Shown here piece by piece: positions 35,151 to 45,993 of a DNA stretch of 64,000 nt (within the stretch, counting starts at the first letter, position 1; each line of letters starts with the position of its first letter). The notes beneath the pieces were generated by a model. It was not told where the DNA came from. It made no database searches and worked only from the letters and a program-made list of their open reading frames with translations. The position numbers and the translations under genes were made by a program. The DNA is from Dolomedes plantarius (lineage: Eukaryota; Arthropoda; Arachnida; Araneae; Dolomedidae). The DNA is taken from positions 434,501-498,500 of the forward strand of contig OU015494.1 in the NCBI GenBank assembly GCA_907164885.2, read 5' to 3'.

Positions 35151-36300
35151 ATTTATTAAGCCTTTACATTCTTACATAGGATTTATAAATTTAGCATTTC
35201 TGATTATTGATGACACATACTTATCATTGCTATACATTCAAATTTGTTTACAATTTTCTTTTCAAGACACAGGATTATTTTATACAATAAATTTTAGAAC
35301 CCAAATAATCAGATACGCATAGACGAATATTTCCAAACTGTTTCTGTATTATTAATACATTTTTAACGTTACCGTGATTATAATTTCTACTTTCAGTCCA
35401 CTTATATAATTATATTTACTATTCCTTATATGTATTGCCATTACTTTTTCGTTAGAATCATTTAAGTTTTCGCTTTTTAATATTTTTTTATTTATTTTTC
35501 TTATATATGCATAGTCAATCCAGTCCTGTACCGAGCTTACACCTCGCTAAGTTCTTCGAATAATTTTCGAATTTTTTTTTACTGTATTTATTTCCTGCAA
35601 TTAATTTTGTATTTCTAATACTTTTTGCCGGAGCTGGACCCGACGCACATAAAGACACTACGCCACAGTGGCGTAAGTGTGGTGAGCTAAAAAAAGGTTT
35701 ACAATATTTATTATAACTTAATAATAAATACGGAATAGGTACTTACCTACATAACTACAAAAAAAAACTTACTCTTTTAAAACCGCGTTTATAAAACAAA
35801 AAGCGAGATACAAACATAATAAAAATAGACTCAAATATAATAATATCAAATGATGCATTTATTATCAAACAATTCAAATTACATTAAAAAATAAATCATT
35901 TTCATCTAAAGTTAGTTCTCGTAGTTATAGTTAGTAGAAGACTAAGTCTGCATACTTAGTCTCTATAAATCTGTTTCTTTTAGTATGCGCGTCTTAGGTC
36001 TTAGTAAAGGCGGTCACCCCAAAATGTATTGGTGGTCCACCGGTCGATCGCGATCGACTTAATGCCCACTCCTGCTTTCACTATTTCTGTTTAGATGGGA
36101 AGTAACATTAAACAGTCCTTAATGTTTTCTTCTTTCTGCTATTCCTTGAAGTTGAACCACATACATTATCACAATAAAGTTTGTTTAAAAAACATTAAAT
36201 TACTATAGCTTTTAAAATAAAGTAATGCAAATAATGTAACAATTTAAAATAAGGTAATGCAAATAAAATAAGAATTTAGGACTCATAACAAACAATATAA
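35151..36300. other. Interior of inverted-repeat element, little recognisable
   Basis: AT-rich, with an isolated CACTACGCCACAGTGGCGTA palindrome near 35665 that resembles hAT-type CAGTGGCGTA ends meeting head to head, and ACCGGTCGATCGCGATCG near 36040. No gene recognised. Confidence 0.4.
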
Positions 36301-36552
36301 AAAATTGCAATATTTGCTTCCTTTATAAAGCAATTTATAAAGGATACAAATGAATCTGATCAACGTATTGACTTCAATAATTTTCCATGTCACACACAAG
36401 CAGTAGAAAGGATTGTTAAATTTGTTAACGAGTCATCCTTGTTCGTTCGGGACACTTTTGCAAGAGATGCATTGATAAAAACAAAAATACATTCTCAAAA
36501 GATAATGTCAAAATTTCAAACAAAAAAACAATTCAATGTGTCAGTGAAATAA
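36301..36552 (+). pseudogene. 3' end of an unnamed TE-associated gene (FPCHTQAVER motif)
   Basis: The open frame 36301-36549 ends at TAA 36550-36552. It contains NNFPCHTQAVERIVKFVNES, RDTFARDALIKT and MSKFQTKKQFNV. The FPCHTQAVER..VK..NE(A/S)S pattern followed by a GFIR-like segment is shared, from memory, with C-termini of many uncharacterised metazoan proteins that sit in repeats. The last 25 or so codons lie inside the inverted-repeat arm. An upstream stop just before 36301 cuts the rest off. Function unknown. Confidence 0.55.
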
Positions 36553-36892
36553 GGAATGGAAGCCCATGAGGGATTACTATGGACTTTTGAAAAAGATGAA
36601 TGTTTTTTTTTAAATAACGTTTTGCATTTAAAGACATTACATTAATATTTTTCTAAATAAGTGTGATTTGTTTATTTTAACTAAGGTTCGTTAATTAAAA
36701 ATTGTTTTTCTTTCATTCCAATGTGTATAAGAATATGCTACTGTAAAATTAATATGATAAAAATCGCGAAATTCTACAAAATAAGTTGTTCTGTAATGGC
36801 ATCTAAAAATTAGAAATATACTTGAAATATGTAAGTTTCCTATAAAAATATCTCATTTTGAATACTTCATTTACAAAAAATATACATTTTAA

Positions 36893-37709
36893 TCTATATT
36901 ATAGAAAACAGTTCCATAACTGACTGACTCACTGACATACAACGCACAGACCAAACCACTGGACCTAAAGGGCTGAAATTTTGCATGGCGATTTTTCTTA
37001 TAGTGTAGGGGTGCAATGAGAAAGATTTTTGAAAAATTCTTCTTAGATATTTTTAAAATTAAATTTTTAAGCTGTTTTAGTAACTTTTTTTAAGTTTTCA
37101 TTTAAAATAATAATTTTAGGGTTATAAAATTTATATCACGAGAAAGATCTTAAAAATTCCTTTAAAATGAGATCTTTTTCGAATCTTTACCTCCATTTTC
37201 TGATTTTTGGTGAATTTTTAAAGATTAATTTTTAGAATTTAATTTATTAAATGCTGATCACGTGATTTCTTTTTTTGGTACTTTAAATAAATTTATCGTC
37301 ACGTGCATAACAACTAAATAGACAAAATATTTTTTTCTCTTGCTAATGCGGCAGACGATGGGACATTATCCAAAAAAATATTAAAATACAATAAAAGATA
37401 TTATGTTCCTCAACCTGTACTATATTAACTGTACTATATTCTTTAGTATGTCCTATTAGATTCAATTTGAATATTTTCTTCTACATTATTTTGTCTATAA
37501 AAATATCCCTTACGATTTTTTATAAATATATATATTTTTTTTTGCATCAATTGTATACATTGATCGTCGTATTTATTATAAATATATATATTATTTATTT
37601 ATTTTTTTGCATTAATTGCATACATTGACCGTTGTATTTAATTTGGATGTACTCCGTAGCGAAGTGCTACGGAGTACATCGGAGAGTGCTACGGAGGTTT
37701 TCAGCTAGT
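36893..37709 (+). mobile_element. Non-autonomous Helitron
   Basis: The 5' end TCTATATTATAGAAAACAG is followed by CTGACTGACTCACTGACA and ACCACTGGACCTAAAGGG, the common animal Helitron head. The 3' end is CTAGT at 37705-37709, preceded by a 14-bp stem (37647-37660 with 37666-37679, loop GAAGT). It is inserted between A and T in the right arm of the inverted-repeat element. The intact left arm (TTAATATACTAT around 34730, inverted) shows the empty site. No coding content. Confidence 0.9.
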
Positions 37710-38120
37710 ATACTATGAAAGAAATTTTTAAATAAAATACAAATTTAATCACTTTTCATAAAAATATCCATTTTGAAGCCCTTTGCGGCACTTGAAAATA
37801 AAAAAGTAAAATTTTATCTTCTGAATTCTAGTTTGAAAAAGAAACTATAACATATTGAAATTAAAAAAAAAAGGAATTTTGTTCCATCTCATCGTCGAAT
37901 AAGAGAAAGTGGGTCACACTGTGCTGCAGAAAATGCGCCCTTTGCCCAGAGACAATAAATAAGCTCGATTGCATTGGGTCAGATGTCACATACAACGGAA
38001 GGACGAATAGATTACCATCAGAAGTTCAACCTGGATGGCCCGCTTGCTTAGAACTTCTATTGGCAGGATTTGAAGCTTGAGATTCGAACTTTCCTCGACA
38101 TATTGTGTATGTAATATGTT

Positions 38121-38243
<123 letters not shown>

Positions 38244-39752
38244 CATTAAGTTTCAAGTTACATGGAAACCGGTTAAAAGACACGCTTCTCTCTCTCTTGA
38301 AAAAAATTTAATCAGAATTTTCTATTTTGCTCTCCAGCATGAAATTTTAATGGTATAATTTGAATTTCCAAATTAAATGTTTCTATCATTCTCTAATCTT
38401 AATTTGTTACATAATTATTTCAAATGAAATCCATCCGGGAAGCGTTACTGTTGGAAATTAATTTTCGTTGGTTGATAGTAACGCTTCCGGAAATGCAGGT
38501 TTCCAGTTAAAAACAAAATGCTTAGAATGCGGATTGCATTGACCGCATGTCGAATTTCAAAGGCTACGTTTTTATTAAGAATCCTTTTGAAACAAGCCAG
38601 GCACTTACTCGTTCGTCCGTCGAGACAGCTGTCTGATACACATGCTCTCTCACCTGATCTTTATAAATAGCGATTACTCATTTCGTTTTTAAACTAAGAT
38701 GACAGCAAGAACCATCTGTCAGCCATCAGAATGGAATAATCCTGTACAGGGAGGTGTGGCTTTGTGACAACTTTTAATACATTAAAAAGAGCAAACATAA
38801 TTCTTCGTTATAGAACACTGTTTAGATTATAGTTTCGTGCTTAAATAAGCTGACGGACCAACAGCATTGATTGCTGCAAAATTAACTTTATTTTTATTTC
38901 TCCGCTAACGGGAGGCAGAGTAGCTGACGACCGCTGTCAAGCGGTGCTTTCGTACTCCTACTTATTTTTACATATTGCCGCTAGAGGGCACACGGATGCA
39001 TCTCATGACACTAAAGGGTTACATGACGTAACAAACACATTATGTTAGAATTCATGTTTATCATGAGTATTTCTAGATTTGGGCATGTTTCTGTCACCTC
39101 CCTTTAATAATTATTTTAAGGTATATAATTTTTTTTATCATTACTTTAATTGGCCAATGAGATTCGAACGATTGAGGTGACATCAGTTTGGTTTTCTATT
39201 CAAGATATTAAAAGCTCTTCTTTGCCGTTTAGAATAAATGCGGTTCTGCGTGTTTTCAGTCTAAATCAAGAAAGAAGTAAATGCTTCTTCCTTATAGAGT
39301 ACGTTTAGTCAGTTTTGACAACTCATTAATATGTATCCAAATAATTGCAACTGACTGTTTAAAAATATATTTAATGTTCGGGAATTTTTGTTCTGTTTCT
39401 ATATGAAAATTGTCACAAACACTTCAAAGTTATGATACAGTATTGTTATATGCAACAACTATTGTGTTAGTCGTCCACACTAGCATAAGCAACAGCTACC
39501 ACAAAATCACTGAGATAAAGTGAAAAACTCTAGATCCTTACAAGATGATTCGAAGAAGGTAATGCTGACTGTAAATCAGATGGCCCTTACTCGGTTGGAT
39601 CAATCTTTTTCATTTAGAAAGATTTTCTTTTTCTGATATTACGCCCCTTAAAAGTGAACTCCCATAACTAAACCTTTCTAGAAAATTAATTACAGACATA
39701 AGAATGATTGAATTCCGAAAAAAGAGGATTCTATCTTAACCAACAGGACACA
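38244..39752. other. Unassigned sequence
   Basis: No gene recognised. A hairpin (38435-38449 with 38476-38490, CCGGGAAGCGTTACT arms) is the only notable structure. Confidence 0.4.
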
Positions 39753-40033
39753 TTATTATATTTGAGAGTGGTATAAGTCCACTTTTACAAAAAAAAATGA
39801 GTTAACGGCAATTTTAGTAAGATATATACACCTTCTCTTCATCTTTATAATCATACATTCAATGGAGTACAATTTTTCATAAAGTAAACAAAAGAATTTT
39901 GGCTATAAAATGTTATCGCAAAAAATTTTTTTTGAAAGTGTAATAAGTCGATTCCTAATAATTATAATTAAAACAACTTGCTTATTGCAATTATTATTGA
40001 TTATTACGACTTCAGTATACACTACACTTTATA

Positions 40034-41334
40034 CAGAGGCTGTTCACACATTTTTTAGACGATGTATATTGTATTCACAAAACTAAATTACATAAAATTC
40101 TTGTGTTTTAAATGTTCTATTTGACATCCCTTATTCTGAACTATCTTTCGACACCGCAATTTCCAGGATAATAATGCCTTTTGAAGTGTCAGAAGAGGTA
40201 TTCTATTCCATTCCTCCTGAACAGCTTTCCAGAGTCCTGTAAGGATTTTGGGACGACGTTTGGATAATGCAGATTTTAAAAGTCCGAAAGAACAAAAATC
40301 CATAGGTACCATCGGGAGATTTAGTAGGGATATCAGTGAAGGATATGGCCTTGATACCAGTTTTTTGTTACATTTCTTTTAGGAAATTTACAGTGGATTT
40401 TGATGTGTGACTGCTAGCTTTGTCCTGATGGGGTCTCACAGATTGATGGCACTGTGGGTAAAGCGATGGTATTTCATTCAGAAAAATTGGCGATAAAATA
40501 TGTTCCTGATAGTATTTGGAGTTAATCTTGACATTTTTTTCCACTCTCTTTATTTTTAACTTGCCATTATAAGAAAAACCAGCAACAATCATGAATCCCT
40601 TAGAAAAACTTTCTTTCGATTCTTTGAACCATGTACTTAAATTTTTTTCTCCCCTTTTATGATAATAAATGGCTCTTTTTTTGTTGCAATCATTTAAATA
40701 CACCCATGATTCATCTATTGTGACAATTGTTTTCCATTTTTCTTTGGATAAGTGTGCTCATATAGAATTCTGCAGCGTGTCCTGCGTTCAGTGATATGAT
40801 TTGGAAGAAGACGATGCACATTGCGTTTTTTCGCTTTCTTAAGATTTAAATCAACGTTTATCATTTTGTTTACAGTGGACACCGAGCATTTTAATGATTT
40901 TGCAACTGTCCTTTGACTAGGGGGATTTTCTTTTAACATTAAGCAACGTACCTTTGCAATAGTCGAAGATGTCCGTTTTTTCCTTGGATACTTGTTTGGA
41001 ATTTTTGTCCCATTTGAGGCTCCAATTGGACGTTTTTTTTTGCTTTCTTGTTGACGATATTACCTATCGATGCTTTAGATATCACAAAACCATGACTCTC
41101 ACATCGTTTTTGGATAACGGAGTATGCATATTTATCTTCGGAAAGAGCATAAATGTAGCCTTCGAACCACTGCTTTGTTAAAAACGCCATTTTGAATAAA
41201 AACAAAACTTTCAAGCCGCAGACGATAATTTTGACTTTTAAAAACGTAGTACAATTGCAATTATTTCTTTTGCAGCAAACGATTTTTTATTACCGCTTAC
41301 CAAAATCGTCTAAAAAATGTGCGAACAGCCTCTG
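40034..41334 (-). mobile_element. Mariner-like element, full length
   Basis: The inverted ends CAGAGGCTGTTC(A/G)CACATTT and complement are flanked by TA (40032-40033, 41335-41336). The length, 1301 bp, fits a mariner. It contains one broken transposase on the minus strand. Confidence 0.93.
40088..41214 (-). pseudogene. Mariner-like transposase
   Basis: The likely start MAFLTKQWFEGYIYALSED is at about 41190. Helix-turn-helix segments follow (SKASIGNIVNKK, NPPSQRTVAKSLKCSVSTVN). Then come HITERRTRCRILYEHTYP, the first catalytic Asp region (TIDESWVYLNDCNKK), and FMIVAGFSYNGKLKIK. The second Asp is in HQDKASSHTSK, and the third acidic motif is MDFCSFGLLKSAL at 40088-40312. Frame changes near 40940, 40710 and 40340 break it. 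It is related to the remnant at 24137-25081. Confidence 0.9.
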
Positions 41335-41613
41335 TATTACTTAGCTAGTGCTAGTGTCTTAAAAACAACATCATTAACAAAATAACGGTATTATTGTTCT
41401 GATGAAGTGGTGATAAGTAATTTCACTGATTTTGTTTGGTTTTCTTTTGCAAGTCCTAAAGTTTGGTTTGTGTTTCTTATACCAATAGATTGCAGCGCGA
41501 GCATTATTTAAATATAATTGTTATTAAAGCAGAAAATCAAAGTTTTAGATAAATAATAATTCATACTGTTGTTACGTTACAATGAGTTCACATACCTGTA
41601 AAAAGACGATAAT

Positions 41614-41728
41614 ATGTCAATTTGGACAGATAGTGATGTTGGTAAGTAAGGGTAATTAATTTTTTTTCGAGAATATTTGAGTTTTTATTACAGAAATAAG
41701 ACCCGTGAATATTAGAAAAAGAAGATAG
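41614..41728 (+). pseudogene. First two exons of the unnamed TE gene
   Basis: The ATG at 41614 gives MSIWTDSDV, then a textbook donor (G|GTAAGT at 41642), a 52-bp intron and an acceptor (ATTACAG at 41693). Exon 2 continues in frame as EIRPVNIRKRR, ending at TAG 41726-41728. A short acidic start joined to a basic stretch resembles the beginning of the same gene family as 48167-49160. The stop and the insertions downstream disconnect them. Confidence 0.5.
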
Positions 41729-41755
41729 TGGGGAGTGTTAATGGTTCAAAAAAGG

Positions 41756-41964
41756 TGTCACACGGTATAACAATTATTTATTTACAAACAAAGTACGTTA
41801 CACACGGTACAAGCAAACATTTTAGGAAAATATGGGACAATAATGTATAACCATGCGTCAGGGTTGCCATCTTGGCTTTTACTGAAATGTCTTTTTTAGC
41901 TTGCCGCCAGATGGCACTGTTCTTGGGCGGGCAGTGTTCAACTGTACTGCAGGGAGCGGTTACA
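41756..41964 (-). repeat. LTR fragment with adjacent polypurine tract
   Basis: On the minus strand, CCAGAGGGGGAGAT (polypurine tract) is followed by TGTAACCGCTCC, an AATAAATAA signal and the end CCGTGTGACA. This is the 3' end of an LTR element, possibly Copia. Its internal part beyond 42008 was displaced by BEL-4 and is not found on the other side except for at most some tens of bases. Confidence 0.65.
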
Positions 41965-42008
41965 ATCTCCCCCTCTGGTCCGGCAAGGAGGTAGCACTGG
42001 GAAACGTG

Positions 42009-42371
42009 TGTGCAGAGACTATAAACCCTACTTTCTTATTTTAATTATTAGGTAAGTAAGTTCCACTTACCTTCTGAGTTCGTGCTAAGGGCCGCTGGCT
42101 CTCAAATCCAGTTCTGTTGTTCAGACATTTAAATCAGACTCGAAATCATTCTACAACTAACAATTAAACGAACATTTAATAATACGTACACGTTACATTT
42201 ACTACAAACTACACTAACAATTAAACAAAGGCGTTACACATTAAGATTATACGAGTTCTCTCTATCTTCATTCAGTCCCATTACGGTTCTGTCCCGTTTC
42301 TATCTCGCTTCTCTCGTCCTATGTTGTGAAGACGTTCGCGCCCCCTATCGGTCTGCTGGGCTGCCGGAACA
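42009..42371 (-). repeat. BEL-4 3' LTR
   Basis: Minus-strand TGTTCCGGCAGCCC...GTCTCTGCACA. It follows the polypurine tract GGGGCCGGAGGA. It differs from the 5' LTR at about three positions, including the outermost CA (GA in the other copy). Confidence 0.96.
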
Positions 42372-43660
42372 TCCTCCGGCCCCGAAAGACGAATGTTCTT
42401 TCCTAAGGTTAGTTCCAAAGGAAACAATAACTGCACAGGTCTTCTGATTTCTTTGCCATTCGGCAGACGAACAGCACAGGCACAGACTTTCTTGTCCCGC
42501 CCGACAAATGTTTTAATGACACGTCCCATCTTCCACATCAGCCTAGGCAATTTTTCCTCGTGGACCAGCACTAATTCTCCTTCTTGTAAGTCGGAACCCT
42601 TACCGATCATTTTGTTGTGGTGTGCCGATCTTAAATCCATTAGGTATGTATGTTTCCACACCTTCCAAAGTCTCTGAGTCATTAACTCTTGGTGTTTCCA
42701 CCGTCGATGAAAATTTGTAGGAGTGATGTGAGTCGCTGTCTGATATGATGGTAATGACAACAATCGTCGACCAATGAGAAAGCGTCCTGGAGTCAGAGGT
42801 TCTGGCTCTGCTTGATCGGAATAAACGAACGTCAGTGGTCTAGAGTTTAGTATAGCCTCAACTTCTAAAAGAACAGCTTCTAACTCTCGGTAGGTCAAGG
42901 ATGATCGCCCTAAAATTCTTCTTAAGCATGTTTTTATTGATTTGACTACCCTCTCCCAGAAACCTCCCCACCATGCTGCTTTTTCAATGATAAATTTCCA
43001 CTGTATTGCTTTCTGAGCAAAATAATCTTGTGCTCCCTTCATGCTTTGGTTCAGGAGATCAATTTCTTTTTTTGCAGTTTTAAATGTCTTCGCGTTATCC
43101 GAAAAAATAACTTTACATAATCCTCGTCTGGCGATAAATCGTCGGAAAGCTAGCAGGAATGTTTCTGTGGTCATGTCAGATGTCAGCTCTAGATGAACCG
43201 CTCGAGTAACAGCACAAGTGAATAAGAGTACATATCCTTTTACGTGATCCTTTCCATCTTTAACATACAACGGACCAGCGTAATCAAGTCCAGTGATCTC
43301 GAAAGGGTATGCTTCTCGACAGCGATCTGGGGGGAGTGGTGCCATGTCTTGTTCTATTGGTTTGACTCGAAATTTCTTACAAGTGTGGCAGTTGTATAGC
43401 ACATTTTTAATTTTCTTTCGCGATCTCAATAACCAGAAATTTTCTCTAATTTGACATAAAGTGTCTGCTATTCCTCCGTGTCCTACTATTTTATGGTTAT
43501 ACATTATAATTAAATCGATGAAATGCCCTTTATCGGGTAGCACGATTGGATGTGCTTCTCTAAACTGTAAATTGGAATTTTGGAGTCTTCCACCAACCCT
43601 GACGATACCGTCTTCATCAAGGAATGGATTTAGAGTCTTTATTCTGGATTCTGGTCGCAA
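42281..43660 (-). pseudogene. BEL-4 integrase and C-terminal domain
   Basis: The 459-codon stretch overlaps the 3' LTR at its end. The zinc-binding segment is at about residues 55-95 (NHKIVGHGGI, CHTCKKFR). The catalytic core has D in GLDYAGPLYV, D in VIFSDNAKTF and E in WWGGFWERV, at about 125-235. A C-terminal DUF5641-like domain follows (PLTPGRFLIGRRL, WKVWKHTYLMDL, LVLVHEEKLPRLMWKMGRV), ending in a charged tail. All three catalytic residues are intact. It is in the same frame as the upstream pol segment, separated by the stop at 43709-43711, so the element encoded one polyprotein. Confidence 0.94.
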
Positions 43661-43708
43661 TGGTTTGTTTTCCTTAAGGCTTGTAATTTCTTCCTGGAAA
43701 TGTTCATT

Positions 43709-45949
43709 CTATATACGCTTTATCCAATATTTCTCTGCTGACTCAATTTCTTCCGTTGCCAATGGTCCAGATAGTTTAGTTGAGTTTCTGAGATTATTCA
43801 GATATCTCAAGCACCGAGCTGTAATTCGGTAAATTTTGGTTAAGTTGCTATAATTTTGAATCTGGAATAGATCATCAGTTGAATGGGTAATGCATGCATT
43901 GGTGGTTGTTTCCTTGTATGATTTTCTCAATTCTTCATCTATGCATTCTGAGCTGTCTACTTCAATTTCTTGTGGTGCTAAGATATTCTCTTCACTTTCT
44001 TTAAGCCACGCAGGCCCTGTCCACCACAAGCTATTATTTTCAAGATTTTCGATTTTCTCTCCTCTACTCAATAAATCTGCTGGATTCTCACTTCCTGGAC
44101 AATGCCTCCATGTCTCTGGTGGAGCATTCTTCTGTATTTCAATAACTCGATTCTTTACGAATGGTTTCCATTTCTTTGGATCGCTTTGTATCCAATGTAA
44201 AATAATTTTTGAATCAGTCCAGAAGTGTTTCGCTAGCTTCAAATCTTTAAAGACTTTCTCGACATATTTTACCAATCGAGATCCAGTTAATGCTCCCATT
44301 AATTCCAAACGTGGAATAGATAACTTCTTCAACGGAGCTACTCGTGACTTTGAAGTTACAAAACTTGTATGAAATCTTCCGTCCACTTCGTATCTCAAAT
44401 ACAAAACAGCGCCATAAGCCTTCTGGCTTGCGTCACAGAAGCAATGAAGATGGATGAGGTTCTGGATATTCTCCTTTCGGATACCTTCGAATTGGTGTCT
44501 ATGTATTTCGATATTAGAAATAAAAGATATTTCATCACACCAATCTTTCCACGGTATGAAAAGTTCTTCGGGCAGTGCTGCTTCCCAAAGTATGCCACGT
44601 TTCCATATTTCTTGCAAGAGTATTCTTGCTTTAATCGTAAATGGATTCAGGAACCCTATCGGATCGTACAGCCTTCCGATGATACTCAAAACTTCACGTT
44701 TTGTAACTTCAGTTCTGCATTTCTCGTTTTCCTTTTCTATACCCTTAACATCTATAGAAAATGTGTCCTGCGATTTGTTCCACAGGTAACCTAAAACCTT
44801 ACAGTAGCTTGGTTCATCTACTACATCGTATTCTAAGTTCCATATTATTTGCACTGTTTCGTCATTCGTTTTCCACTTACGCATGTTGAAGTTCCCTTGC
44901 TTCATTATGTCCTTGATAATTACACAAAATCTTAGTGCTTCATCCGCTGTATCAGTTCCTGCTATTAGATCATCGACGTATAAACTTTCCTTTAGTAAAG
45001 CGACTTCTTTTGGATATTGTATTTGATACTTTTCAATGTGTACCTTAAGTGTTGCACCAAGTAAAAATGGACTAGACTTTGCCCCAAATATTACTCGAGT
45101 CATTCTAAGTGCTTTCGGTTCGGAATTGTCCAAGTCATCTTTCCACAAGAACTTAACTGCGTCCCTGTCTTTTTCGGCAAGGGAAATTTGTAAGAATGCT
45201 TGTTGTATATCAGCAGTGATAGCTATTCGGTTCTCACGGAATCTTAGAAGTAAGTGCAAAATTTCTGGATACATATTGGGACCTATGTCCAGACAGTCAT
45301 TGAGTGACATGCTATTTTCTGCGTGTGACGACGCGTCGTAAACCACTCTTAACATGGTGGTATCCCTATCTTCTCTTATCACTGCCTGATGAGGCATGAA
45401 ATACGTTTTTCCAGTAGTCTCAAGGTCGGATTCTTCTGCTATCCCCTCTTGTAAGTATTGGTCAATAACGTTTCTATATCTTTCGTAGAAATTTGGATCC
45501 CTCTTAAATTTGCGAATTAACCCTTTAAATCTAGTTTTAGCAACTTCTAAATTATCACTTAATTCACTTTCATTGTGATTCCAGGGAAAACAAACAATGT
45601 ACCGTCCATCTTTAAATTCTACCGATTGACCAAAATTATCCAATATTAAATCGTTTTCAAGTTTATTATTATTGTCTGATTCGTAATGTGTTATACCCAT
45701 TGTTTCTAGATCCCAGAACTTCTTAATCAATTCAGACGTTGTGGCATCGTCAATCTTATTTGTATCAGCTACTACGACATTCAGGTTATTTACTGTACTG
45801 GTACTTGTGGCGTACATATTTTCACTCCCACTTATTACCCAACCTAATTTGGTGTCTACCGCAACCAATGAATTTGATAATCTTCTCACACGATTTTTAA
45901 CTACTGACCAATAAAAATCTGCTCCTAAAGTAAAGATATTTTCAAACTT
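43709..45949 (-). pseudogene. BEL-4 protease end, reverse transcriptase and RNase H
   Basis: The frame opens at about 45949 with the BEL signature FTLGADFYWSVVKN and LGWVISG. RT follows (MPHQAVIRED, RVVYDASSHAENSMSLNDCL, TADIQQAFLQI, MTRVIFGAKSSPFLLG, LYVDDLIAGTD with catalytic YVDD). The connector is YDPIGFLNPFTIKARILLQ, and RNase H has HCFCDASQKAYGAVLYL, SRVAPLKKLSIPRLELMG, FWTDSKIILHWI and NPADLLSRG. It ends at TAG 43709-43711 after KYWIKRI, beyond which the same frame runs into integrase. The stop is one C-to-T change from Gln. Confidence 0.94.
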
Positions 45950-45993
45950 TCATTTTTCCTATTAAAATTTTCTGTTAATCGTATTCCTTTCTT

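Larger units (their letters stand above)
34531..37889. mobile_element. 3.4 kb long-inverted-repeat element interrupted by a Helitron
   Basis: The left arm 34531-35150 recurs inverted as 36475-36892 plus 37710-37889, with a Helitron filling the gap. Ends read AGGGTAGAACGAA and, inverted, AGATGGAACAAAA. Arm landmarks include AATATGTTATAGTTT, GTGCCACAAAGGG, ATGCCATTACAGAACAA and GTGTGATTTGTTTATTTTAA. A gene end (36301-36552) lies partly in the right arm. The superfamily is not recognised and no clear target duplication was found. Confidence 0.8.

Noticed and set aside
38435..38490. Hairpin CCGGGAAGCGTTACT as a small RNA or terminator
   Set aside because: A single hairpin with a bulge and a loop of about 26 bases; no other evidence of function.
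43890..45341. Plus-strand open frames across BEL-4 pol
   Set aside because: Antisense shadows of a well supported reverse transcriptase and RNase H.
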